Source of the DNA: Tannerella sp.
GTDB taxonomy: Bacteria > Bacteroidota > Bacteroidia > Bacteroidales > Tannerellaceae
Assembly (NCBI GenBank): GCA_031283785.1
Contig: JAITBC010000277.1
Location: 1-19,976 of the forward strand
Direction: 5' to 3'
Length of the DNA stretch: 19,976 bases
The notes under the pieces: generated by a model
Databases searched by the model: none
The model's input: only the letters and a program-made list of their open reading frames with translations
What the model was told of the DNA's origin: nothing
Shown: piece after piece, positions 1 through 6,042 of the stretch
How positions within the stretch are numbered: the stretch's first letter is position 1
Layout: each line of letters opens with the position of its first letter
Translations under genes and position numbers: made by a program

Positions 1-16
1 CTTTGATGCACTATAT

Positions 17-151
17 TTACAGCCATTTCTCAAGTCCGTTTGAAAATACTGGACGATGGTTTTCTATTATTTCACGACAATTATTGTCCGGACAGGAAAA
101 TATATCCGATACTTCATCCAACAACTGTTTGACGGTTGTTTTTATATCAGA
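17..151 (-). other. Short open frame without start codon, possible gene remnant
   Basis: A 44-codon open stretch on the minus strand ends at a TAA at 17-19 and opens just after a stop near 152. It reads ...KQLLDEVSDIFSCPDNN...FSNGLEKWL and has no ATG. The composition is protein-like (charged helix, CPDNNC, an ordered C-terminus). It lies directly downstream of another remnant on the same strand, so it may be the tail of a further decayed gene. I do not recognise the family. The rest of 1-215 shows nothing else that I can support. Confidence 0.25.
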
Positions 152-215
152 TTAATGCCGAGGATAGTATATAGTTACATAAGAGGTGCGCTATCTCGGA
201 ACAGCGTAACATGAA

Positions 216-790
216 TTATTGAATACAGTGAGCTGCATACAGCGGTACTGATTTTATATTATTCGCAAAACCGAAATTTCGGGCGGAAATACGAATCGCA
301 TATTCCGGTCTGTATTTTTCGACATAAACTCCCAGACTTTTGGATTTTACATTCTCGGCGGCTTTTACCTCGCAGGGAATAATACCTGTTTCCTGTGAAA
401 GTAGAAAATCTATCTCTGCTTCATTGCCTGACGACCAGTAATACAGTTTTCGATTATTTGAAACAAAAGTTTGTGCCACAAAATTCTCAGTTAAAGCGCC
501 GATATACCGAAAATCTTTGTTTTGAAAAATGTCAAATTGCGTTATTCCTGAGAGATGAACCAACAAACCGACATCGGAAAAGTAAAGTTTGAAATTTTTA
601 TTGTTTTCATCCGATTTTAAAGGACGAACGGGAGCGACAATCAATTGAACAAAAAGTACCAGGCCTGCCTGTATCAGCCATTCAATTGCTGTCTCATATC
701 TCTGTTTGTTTGCTTTTTCTTCCACTAATTTATACCGAAATTTTCTCTGTTCCTGTGCCAGCTGCTCTTTTATGCTGTTGTAAACTTTCA
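216..790 (-). pseudogene. C-terminal half of a DUF4143-type AAA ATPase (truncated, fused to patatin fragment)
   Basis: These codons form the downstream part of one open frame of 247 codons that begins at 959. From about codon 58 the protein reads KVYNSIKEQLAQEQRKFRYK, then AIEWLIQAGLVL, FKLYFSDVGLLVHLSG, GALTENFVAQ, a YYWSSGNEAEIDFLL stretch, IIPCEVKAAENVKSKSL and a final KSVPLYAAHCIQ. This is the usual C-terminus of bacterial P-loop ATPases with a DUF4143 domain, including the D...ExK-like IDFLL/CEVKA positions and a natural end. The N-terminal AAA module with Walker A and B, normally about 180-200 residues, is missing here. A candidate N-terminal stub sits at 1561-1641 on the same strand. 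The family call is from recognition of conserved strings, and function is presumed lost. Confidence 0.75.
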
Positions 791-1030
791 GAATTACCGG
801 GATCACCCAGCGCAGTATGTCACAGCGTTTCGCGCTTTCGTACCGGTCGGATGTCGATACCTTGCCGGTGCCGAGCGAGAGTACGAACATGTCTTTTATA
901 TTCGGGTATTCTCCGCTGTCGCGGCGCTTTGTCTTCATAGCTTCGACACAATGGCGCATAGCATTGGGTCGTTGGCGTAAATGCCGCCGTCGATGAGGTA
1001 GGAGGGAGGGCCGCTTACTGACTTATCCAT
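791..1030 (-). pseudogene. Patatin-like phospholipase C-terminal fragment, frameshifted
   Basis: Two reading frames together give a patatin C-terminal piece. From an ATG at 1030 one frame reads SGPPSYLIDGGIYANDPMLC and runs to a stop at 935-937. It contains the DGG of the patatin Ser-Asp dyad (Asp codon at 989-991). The second frame, from 959, continues VEAMKTKRRDSGEYPNIKDM, FVLSLGTGKVSTSDRY and LRWVIPVI. The break is consistent with two extra bases (or one lost base) near 945-955, where GTGTCGAAGC stands for an expected GTCGAAGC. The catalytic GxSxG half is absent and the second frame then runs into DUF4143-type sequence near 790. This is a decayed fragment, probably left by recombination, not a working lipase. 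Confidence 0.75.
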
Positions 1031-1083
1031 ATTTTGTTTTTCGACAACCGATAAAGGTTATACTTGTTTATCATGACCGCCAA

Positions 1084-1278
1084 TTATTTTTCGGAAGGTG
1101 AAGGTATTTCCAGTTGTTTACATATAAGCGCACATAAATCGCTGTCAATTTCGGTATGCCGTGGTATCATCGTACGTTTGCCGTTGTCGTAATTCATATA
1201 TTTGTCGTGTTTTGTTCCATGTTTGATAAAACCACAGTTATGGACATTCAAATGTTTTATGAATTTTGTCCTTTTCAT
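1084..1278 (-). CDS. hicA: HicA-family mRNA interferase toxin
   Basis: A 64-residue protein with the HicA double-stranded-RNA-binding-like fold signature: MKRTKFIKHL, then GFIKHGTKHDKYMNYDNGKR, then IPRHTEIDSDLCALICKQL. The conserved histidine lies in GTKHDKY, and the closing PRH.EI helix is typical of Bacteroidota HicA. The length is normal for the family. The product would degrade mRNA in a translation-dependent way when not bound by HicB. It starts nine bases after the hicB stop and is presumably co-transcribed with it from the promoter at 1522-1529. A 28-bp piece of this gene (1210-1237) is duplicated at 1710-1737. The gene looks intact. Activity is inferred from the family. Confidence 0.85.
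   Translation of the reverse strand: MKRTKFIKHLNVHNCGFIKHGTKHDKYMNYDNGKRTMIPRHTEIDSDLCALICKQLEIPSPSEK
1210..1237 (-). repeat. 28-bp direct repeat, copy 1 (inside hicA)
   Basis: Identical to 1710-1737, with an offset of exactly 500 bp. It encodes the hicA residues CGFIKHGTK. Flanks on both sides diverge at once. Confidence 0.9.
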
Positions 1279-1287
1279 AAACAGAGA

Positions 1288-1494
1288 TTAAAATACCATT
1301 TCGGTCTCTTCGAGCATTTCTCCCTGAGGTTCATATTTTTCTCTCAAATCTTCAAGGTACATCTCCAAAACGTCTGAAATATTTTCCTTCACTTCATTTA
1401 TGGTTAACCCCTGTGTAAAGACTTCGGGAAGCTCTTTTAACTGCCCAATTAAAAAACCGTCTTTCCCGTTCTTAATAACTAACGTACATTTCAT
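1288..1494 (-). CDS. hicB: HicB-family antitoxin
   Basis: A 68-residue protein with the HicB partial RNase H-like fold: MKCTLVIKNGKDGFLIGQL, then LPEVFTQGLTINEVKENISD and LEMYLEDLREKY. The short form without a C-terminal DNA-binding helix-turn-helix or ribbon-helix-helix is common for Bacteroidota HicB. It binds and neutralises HicA. The order antitoxin then toxin, with a nine-base gap, fits an operon. The ATG at 1494 lies about 28 bases downstream of the -7 box at 1522-1529. Because no separate DNA-binding domain is visible, autoregulation would have to come from the complex or another factor. Confidence 0.82.
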   Translation of the reverse strand: MKCTLVIKNGKDGFLIGQLKELPEVFTQGLTINEVKENISDVLEMYLEDLREKYEPQGEMLEETEMVF

Positions 1495-1521
1495 AACTGT
1501 AAATGTTAAATTTCAATGCCG

Positions 1522-1529
1522 CAAATATA
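1522..1529 (-). promoter_or_regulatory. Promoter -7 box for hicBA
   Basis: On the minus strand this is TATATTTG, matching the Bacteroidota -7 consensus TAnnTTTG. It forms the downstream end of the 60-bp repeated module at 1522-1581. Transcription would begin near 1515, giving a leader of about 20 bases to hicB. The -33 region has only a weak TGTG. Confidence 0.55.
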
Positions 1530-1581
1530 CATAAAAGTTCTCACATATATACACACAGATTCATAAAAATGTCCGGCAAAA
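1522..1581 (-). repeat. 60-bp promoter-like module, copy A (upstream of hicBA)
   Basis: Read on the minus strand, this segment matches 14114-14173 of the plus strand without gaps at 53 of 60 positions. The first 20 positions (TTTTGCCGGACATTTTTATG) are identical, and all seven differences are transitions by my count. Both copies end exactly in a TAnnTTTG -7 box followed by a gene in the same direction (hicB here, holA there). Confidence 0.8.
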
Positions 1582-1641
1582 ATGGCAAATTTCCTTCCAT
1601 TGAAATAAAGTTTGTTCTATTTTTCTGTCTATAAGTGCCAT
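1561..1641 (-). pseudogene. N-terminal stub of a DUF4143-type AAA ATPase
   Basis: From an ATG at 1641 the minus strand reads MALIDRKIEQTLFQWKE, which resembles the first residues of AAA/DUF4143 ATPases (M.LI.RKIE..L..WK, followed in intact members by a Walker A GARQVGKT). After WKE (about 1591) the similarity stops. The frame then reads into the 60-bp module and ends at TGA 1561-1563. An earlier in-frame ATG is at 1668. The C-terminal half of such a protein lies downstream on the same strand at 216-790, so the two could be the ends of one disrupted gene whose middle has been lost. The assignment rests on 17 residues only. Confidence 0.5.
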
Positions 1642-1686
1642 TTTTATCTCTATGCAAATTTTATTCATATCAAAAATATTGATTTG

Positions 1687-1694
1687 CAAAGATA
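1687..1694 (-). promoter_or_regulatory. Orphan promoter -7 box before the ATPase N-terminal stub
   Basis: On the minus strand TATCTTTG, preceded by TAAGTAT, is the same extended box as in front of paaK (13571-13578). It points at the ATPase stub (ATG 1641). The position for a -33 box, about 1713-1717, falls inside the duplicated hicA piece (1710-1737) and has no TTTG, so this promoter may have been cut by the rearrangement. Confidence 0.4.
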
Positions 1695-1709
1695 ATACTT
1701 ATTTTCCAA

Positions 1710-1737
1710 TTTTGTTCCATGTTTGATAAAACCACAG
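1710..1737 (-). repeat. 28-bp direct repeat, copy 2 (hicA fragment in intergenic DNA)
   Basis: A perfect copy of hicA bases 1210-1237 lying between the ATPase stub promoter and the end of the AAA ATPase gene. No further hicA sequence flanks it, so it is a short duplicated patch and not a decayed second hicA gene. Confidence 0.9.
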
Positions 1738-1780
1738 GCATTATTTTCCGCTGTTTTGTTTCGATCAATCATTTTGTACA

Positions 1781-2932
1781 TCAGCGAATTTTTATTTTGA
1801 AACCTGTCCCGTAGACCTCCGAGAGCCAAAGTCCGAAAAAGCGGTCATAGACCTGGTAAACGCCGTTTTCGGAAGTGATGATTTCTTTTCCAAGCAGTTG
1901 GTTTGCAGCAGTTTGCACCGAGCCGGAGGATTGCAGACCGTGTTTTTTTATGAATTTCCCGGAAGTGATACCTGCGGCTTTGCCTTCTTTGGCGATGGCG
2001 TAAAGCAGTTCTTTTTGCCGTTGTGAAATCAGTTGCAACGTGTTTTGAAACATTGGTTCGAATGAATATATCTTGTTGCGAACAGCAAATTCCACCATCG
2101 AAAAATTACAGTTTTCTCCTTTGTCGAGCAGCGAGAACAGTTCGTTGAAAATTGCCTGCACGTACCATGTATGCCCTTCAAAAAGGTTGTAAACCGACGC
2201 AATCAGTTCTTCCGAAATTTGTTTTCCCGCATCTTCAAAATGTTGTTTTACGAATTTTGTATATTCCCGAATATCGATTGCAGACAGAGAAACCAGCGAA
2301 ACGCTTTGATAAAATGGTTGCGATGATGAAAAAAAGATATTTTGCATGATCTGTCGCCTGCTGCCTGCGAAAATAAATGCGGAATTAGTGGAGCGCTGTA
2401 TATGTGTGCGCAAAACGGCTTCCATATTTTTTTCGGGGTAATTTACGATTTGCTGAAATTCATCAATTGCTACAATACACTGTTTATCCGCATTTTGAAG
2501 ATATTTAAAAATTTCTTCGAGCGTAAATTCAGGCTTTGAGATTTCACCGATTCCAACATCAAAAATCGGCGTTCCCGTCAATTCGTCCAGCTTGAAAGCC
2601 GGGCGTAACGAACTGATCAGGGCGAAAAAATTCTCAACAAACTGCTTGCCGCGCGGTTTGAGCGACTCGAAAATTTCCTTGCCGAGCTTGAAAACAAATT
2701 CCTGCAGATTGCTTGTGGCATAAATATCAATATAAAAGGTGTAAAAAGAATCCGCGATTTCCTTTTGGCGACAACAATGTTCTATCAGGCCGGTTTTACC
2801 CATACGGCGCGGCGAAATCAGCGCAACATTATTGCCGTTGAGCAATTTCCGCGTTAATTCTTTTGTTTCCGCTTCGCGGTCGCAAAAATATTCCGCCGAC
2901 ACATATCCGCTTAATACAAATGGGTTTCGCAT
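1781..2932 (-). CDS. AAA (ATPase_2-like) P-loop ATPase
   Basis: A 383-residue protein of the archaeal-type ATPase_2 family that is frequent in Bacteroidota. It begins MRNPFVLSGYVSAEYFCDRE, a hallmark start. It has a Walker A-like SPRRMGKT (residues 40-47), Walker B IVAIDEF (about 153-159) and a sensor-like FIFAGSRRQIM. A C-terminal winged-helix-like segment follows (SGKFIKKHGLQSSGSVQTAA, then IITSENGVYQVYDRFFGLWL). The ATG at 2932 is chosen over the upstream TTG at 2950 because that TTG lies inside the promoter -7 box and because family members start at this methionine. The cellular role of the family is not settled. The reading frame looks intact although it sits among decayed genes. It appears to be a single-gene transcript. 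Confidence 0.85.
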   Translation of the reverse strand: MRNPFVLSGYVSAEYFCDREAETKELTRKLLNGNNVALISPRRMGKTGLIEHCCRQKEIADSFYTFYIDIYATSNLQEFVFKLGKEIFESLKPRGKQFVENFFALISSLRPAFKLDELTGTPIFDVGIGEISKPEFTLEEIFKYLQNADKQCIVAIDEFQQIVNYPEKNMEAVLRTHIQRSTNSAFIFAGSRRQIMQNIFFSSSQPFYQSVSLVSLSAIDIREYTKFVKQHFEDAGKQISEELIASVYNLFEGHTWYVQAIFNELFSLLDKGENCNFSMVEFAVRNKIYSFEPMFQNTLQLISQRQKELLYAIAKEGKAAGITSGKFIKKHGLQSSGSVQTAANQLLGKEIITSENGVYQVYDRFFGLWLSEVYGTGFKIKIR

Positions 2933-2947
2933 AAAAACTTTTTCCGG

Positions 2948-2978
2948 CAAAGGTAATTATTGTTTTTCAATAATCAAA
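2948..2978 (-). promoter_or_regulatory. Promoter of the AAA ATPase gene
   Basis: The minus strand has TTTG at 2975-2978, a 19-base spacer, then TACCTTTG at 2948-2955 (TAnnTTTG). Transcription would start near 2942, about 10 bases before the ATG at 2932. The -33 box overlaps a 14-bp tandem duplication at 2966-2993. Confidence 0.65.
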
Positions 2979-2993
2979 ATTCAATAATCAGAA
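2966..2993. repeat. 14-bp tandem repeat, two units
   Basis: TTCAATAATCAAAA followed directly by TTCAATAATCAGAA (one difference). It spans the -33 box of the ATPase promoter. Between 2994 and 3123 I see only AT-rich sequence with no gene. Confidence 0.7.
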
Positions 2994-3123
2994 TTGTTCC
3001 ATTCGCAGCAATATCTTTTTCATATAAGGCGGTATCCAAATTCCGTATAATTAATATTATGTTAATATGTGAGTGAAATTGGTAAATTTTGTTTTGCCAT
3101 TTTGGATACTGCTGTTACGATTT

Positions 3124-3423
3124 CTACCCCAATAACCGCCGGGTTTCGTGTATCACTTTCCAATATCCGCCTTTGTCGGATCCGATACGTTCGAGGATGC
3201 CTTTTTGTTTTAGTTTGGAAATATTCGACTTGATTTTCCTTACGGATATGCCAACAATAACAGATAATTCATCGGACGTTACATACTGATTATCTATAAT
3301 TTTTTCCAGTATTTTCTGTTGATTTTCAGTGACCTTTTCAGTGACCTTTTCCGAGTCGTCCGAATTATCCGCGTCGATACTATATACTGTTACCTGAAGA
3401 CCTTCATGCCCCCATGCCGGCTT
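3124..3423 (-). pseudogene. C-terminal winged-helix fragment of an AlbA_2/RecG-like ATP-binding protein
   Basis: The minus strand has about 99 open codons ending at TAG 3124-3126, with no start codon. It reads AWGHEGLQVTVYSI, an acidic linker with SEKVTEKVTENQ, then KILEKIIDNQYVTSDELSVI, VGISVRKIKSNISKLKQKGI and LERIGSDKGGYWKVI. The KVTEKVTENQ linker plus winged helix is the usual C-terminus of AlbA_2 (divergent AAA_4, Schlafen/RecG-like) proteins, which are about 400-500 residues when whole. The fragment begins right at the 3' end of the transferase gene (stop at 3424-3426), where an in-frame stop precedes it. The N-terminal domains are absent, so it is a remnant. A 12-bp duplication in the DNA encodes the doubled KVTE. 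Confidence 0.7.
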
Positions 3424-4566
3424 TTAATAAACGGCTATGCTCACATTCCTTTTCTTTTTGACATATGAGAAATAAATGTTTGCTGCGGACCACAACAGAA
3501 TATCCGTCAAGAATATAAAGGTGCAGTTGAGGTGTTGCATCAAAATGAAGTTGATAATACAGAACGTAGCGTTTAAGGACAAAATCAGAAGCAGGGCGGA
3601 GGATTTAGACATACCCATGTCCAACAGTTTATGATGTATATGGTTACGGTCGGCTTTAAAAATGTGCCGGCGTTTTCTTAGGCGAACCAGAACTACACGC
3701 ACCACATCAAGCATCGGGATAAGAATCGGCGATACGGCTACGACAAGCGCATTGCCGATCGGCGCCATCATAAACTCCGGTATATGACAGATGTAGCGGA
3801 CTGACAGGTAACTCAGTATGAATCCGAGTGTCAGGCTGCCGGCGTCTCCCATGAAAAGCTTTCGACCCTTTTTGATATTGCCGAACACATTATAACAGAA
3901 GAACGGAATAAGCGCGCCTACCGTGCTGAATGCGAGCGCTGCATAGACCCACAGACCGTGGAACAGGAAGAGCGTCCCGTATATACAGCACGCAAAAATG
4001 CTTATGCTTGAGGCCAGTCCGTCTATGCCGTCTATTAAATTTATCGCATTTATGACAAATATCAGGATGATGACGGTCAGCGGTATGCCTATCCACGGAA
4101 CTACTTCGTGAATACCAAGTAACCCGTAGAAGTTGTCAATATAAATCCCGGAAAAAACGACAAGCATTGCCGATAAAATCTGTATAAGAAACTTATGACG
4201 ATAACGAAGCCCGACAAGATCGTCTTTCACTCCGCCGAAATAGATCAGTAACAGTCCGCACAAAAAAAGATTACATTCCATCATATCGGGATAATAACCG
4301 CTGTAGGCAGCAACATCACTCTTATTGATATATTTAAAAAATACACCAATGGTGAACGTCATGGCGAAAATAACAGATGGAGTAAACGATACTCCGCCAA
4401 GACGGGGAATAGAACCGTGATGTGTCTTGCGCCCGTTTGGGATGTCAAATATAGAATATTTTTTCGCTATAACCAATATCCTCGGTATAAAAACCAACGC
4501 AAAAACCATTGCTGTCAAAAATGACAAAGGAATGCATAAACCACTTATAATCAAAGAATTAAACAT
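3424..4566 (-). CDS. WecA/TagO-like undecaprenyl-phosphate sugar-1-phosphate transferase (glycosyltransferase 4)
   Basis: A polytopic membrane enzyme of the MraY/WecA superfamily that would transfer a HexNAc-1-phosphate from UDP-sugar to undecaprenyl phosphate, starting surface glycan synthesis. Family marks are FDIPNGRKTHHGSIPRLGG, the metal-binding NLIDGIDGLASS, FMGDAGSLTLGFIL, and RNHIHHKLLDMGMS (the HIHH nucleotide-sugar loop of WecA-type members). About ten or eleven membrane segments are visible. I place the start at the ATG at 4566 because the first membrane helix (LIISGLCIPLSFLTA) then begins at the N-terminus as in the family. An upstream in-frame ATG at 4638 would add 24 residues but lies only about six bases after the predicted transcription start. 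The 3' end abuts a gene remnant. Confidence 0.85.
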   Translation of the reverse strand: MFNSLIISGLCIPLSFLTAMVFALVFIPRILVIAKKYSIFDIPNGRKTHHGSIPRLGGVSFTPSVIFAMTFTIGVFFKYINKSDVAAYSGYYPDMMECNLFLCGLLLIYFGGVKDDLVGLRYRHKFLIQILSAMLVVFSGIYIDNFYGLLGIHEVVPWIGIPLTVIILIFVINAINLIDGIDGLASSISIFACCIYGTLFLFHGLWVYAALAFSTVGALIPFFCYNVFGNIKKGRKLFMGDAGSLTLGFILSYLSVRYICHIPEFMMAPIGNALVVAVSPILIPMLDVVRVVLVRLRKRRHIFKADRNHIHHKLLDMGMSKSSALLLILSLNATFCIINFILMQHLNCTFIFLTDILLWSAANIYFSYVKKKRNVSIAVY

Positions 4567-4649
4567 ACCGCACGTATAATTAAAAATGATCGTCAGTCCC
4601 ACTTTCCCGTGAAACAGACGTTTAAAAAACACTATCATAAAAACGGGGG

Positions 4650-4680
4650 CAAAGATACAATATTTTTCGATTACGACAAA
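4650..4680 (-). promoter_or_regulatory. Promoter of the WecA-like gene
   Basis: The minus strand has TTTG at 4677-4680, a 19-base spacer and TATCTTTG at 4650-4657. The start near 4643 leaves almost no leader to the ATG at 4638 but about 77 bases to the ATG at 4566. Confidence 0.6.
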
Positions 4681-4762
4681 TTTTGAATGAAAAATTTTTA
4701 CGGAAAATATGGTGAATATTTGATTATTTATTGAAATTTTCCGTAAAAAAAAGGAACCGGTA

Positions 4763-4793
4763 TTGCTAAATCATTTATATAATGCTACTTTTG
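4763..4793 (+). promoter_or_regulatory. Promoter of the aminotransferase gene
   Basis: TTG at 4763-4765, a 20-base spacer, then TACTTTTG at 4786-4793 (TAnnTTTG). The box lies inside the longest possible open frame (ATG 4782), which argues that translation starts at the later ATG, 4839. Confidence 0.6.
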
Positions 4794-4838
4794 CAGGCAT
4801 TAAAAATCATTTTTGAAGAAAACTTTTATAATATCACA

Positions 4839-6032
4839 ATGCCGACAATATCATCAAGGGGTATCGGTATGCCGGAATCCCCCATACGAAAATTAGTGCC
4901 TCTGGCAAACAAAGCTAAATCAAAAGGTCTGAAAGTATATCATCTTAATATAGGGCAGCCGGATTTGGCTACGCCTGAAATAGCGCTCGACGCATTACGT
5001 AATATCGATCGCCGGGTGCTCGAATACGGACCGAGTGAAGGCCTGCCGAGTTTTCGGAGAAAGCTGGTAGATTACTACCGCAAATTTAAAATAATGGTAG
5101 ATGTGGACGATATTATCATCACATCGGGCGGCTCTGAAGCCGTTAATTTCTCCTTTATGGCATGTCTTGATCCCGGTGACGAGATAATAATACCCGAACC
5201 GGCTTACGCTAACTATATGGCGTTCGCTATCTCGTGCGGAGCGGTAATAAAGACCATTCCTTCGTCTATCAATGATGCTTTTGCTCTTCCTTCGTTCGAT
5301 AAGTTTGAGGAGTTGATTACGCCTGCGACAAAGGCGGTGATGATTTGTAACCCGAACAATCCGACAGGATACCTGTATACGCAGCAGGAGATGAACCGGT
5401 TGCGCGACCTGGTGAAGAAATATGATTTGTTCCTGTTTTCGGACGAAGTGTACCGCGAATTTTGTTACACGGGAGCGCCCTATATTTCGGCGTTTCATCT
5501 TGATGGAATCGAACAGAATGTCGTGCTGGTAGATTCGGTGTCGAAGCGTTACAGCGAATGTGGGCTGCGTATCGGGGCGTTGATTTCAAAAAACAGGCAG
5601 GTGCGTGAAAATGTGATGAAATGGTGTCAGGCTCGGCTTAGTCCGCCGCTAATCGGCCAGATCGTCGCCGAAGCGTCACTCGACGCCTCGGAAGAGTATA
5701 TGCTGTCGGTTTACAACGAATATCTGCAACGTCGCAATTTCCTGATAGACAGGCTGAACCGTATACCCGGATGCTATTCCCCGATACCGATGGGCGCGTT
5801 TTATACGGTAGCCAAATTGCCGGTAGACGATGCCGACAAGTTCTGCGCATGGTGTTTGAGTGAGTTCTCGTACGAAGGACAGACGATTATGATGGCTCCG
5901 GCTTCCGGATTCTACACCACGCCGGGATGTGGAAAAGATGAAGTACGCCTTGCCTATGTACTAAACAGAGAGGAACTGGCTAAAGCGCTGACAGTTCTGG
6001 AAAAGGCGCTGGAGGCGTATAATAATTTTTAA
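4839..6032 (+). CDS. Class I PLP-dependent aminotransferase (AspC-like)
   Basis: A 397-residue fold-type I aminotransferase. It begins MPTISSRGIGMPESPIRKLV and shows HLNIGQPD, SGGSEA (phosphate-binding loop), NPNNPTGYLYT (Asn contacting PLP), SDEVYREF (Asp binding the pyridine nitrogen), DSVSKRYSECGLRIG (Schiff-base lysine at residue 236, with a following Arg) and a C-terminal DEVRLAYVL with the substrate-carboxylate Arg. The substrate cannot be fixed from sequence. Aspartate, aromatic or branched amino acids are all possible for this clade. The start at 4839 is chosen over 4782 because the promoter -7 box lies at 4786-4793. It is followed after ten bases by the permease gene, probably in one transcript. 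Confidence 0.88.
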   Translation: MPTISSRGIGMPESPIRKLVPLANKAKSKGLKVYHLNIGQPDLATPEIALDALRNIDRRVLEYGPSEGLPSFRRKLVDYYRKFKIMVDVDDIIITSGGSEAVNFSFMACLDPGDEIIIPEPAYANYMAFAISCGAVIKTIPSSINDAFALPSFDKFEELITPATKAVMICNPNNPTGYLYTQQEMNRLRDLVKKYDLFLFSDEVYREFCYTGAPYISAFHLDGIEQNVVLVDSVSKRYSECGLRIGALISKNRQVRENVMKWCQARLSPPLIGQIVAEASLDASEEYMLSVYNEYLQRRNFLIDRLNRIPGCYSPIPMGAFYTVAKLPVDDADKFCAWCLSEFSYEGQTIMMAPASGFYTTPGCGKDEVRLAYVLNREELAKALTVLEKALEAYNNF

Positions 6033-6042
6033 CCCCTACAAT

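Noticed and set aside
4782..4838. Longer start for the aminotransferase at 4782
   Set aside because: The -7 box TACTTTTG at 4786-4793 lies inside this extension, and family proteins begin near the methionine at 4839.
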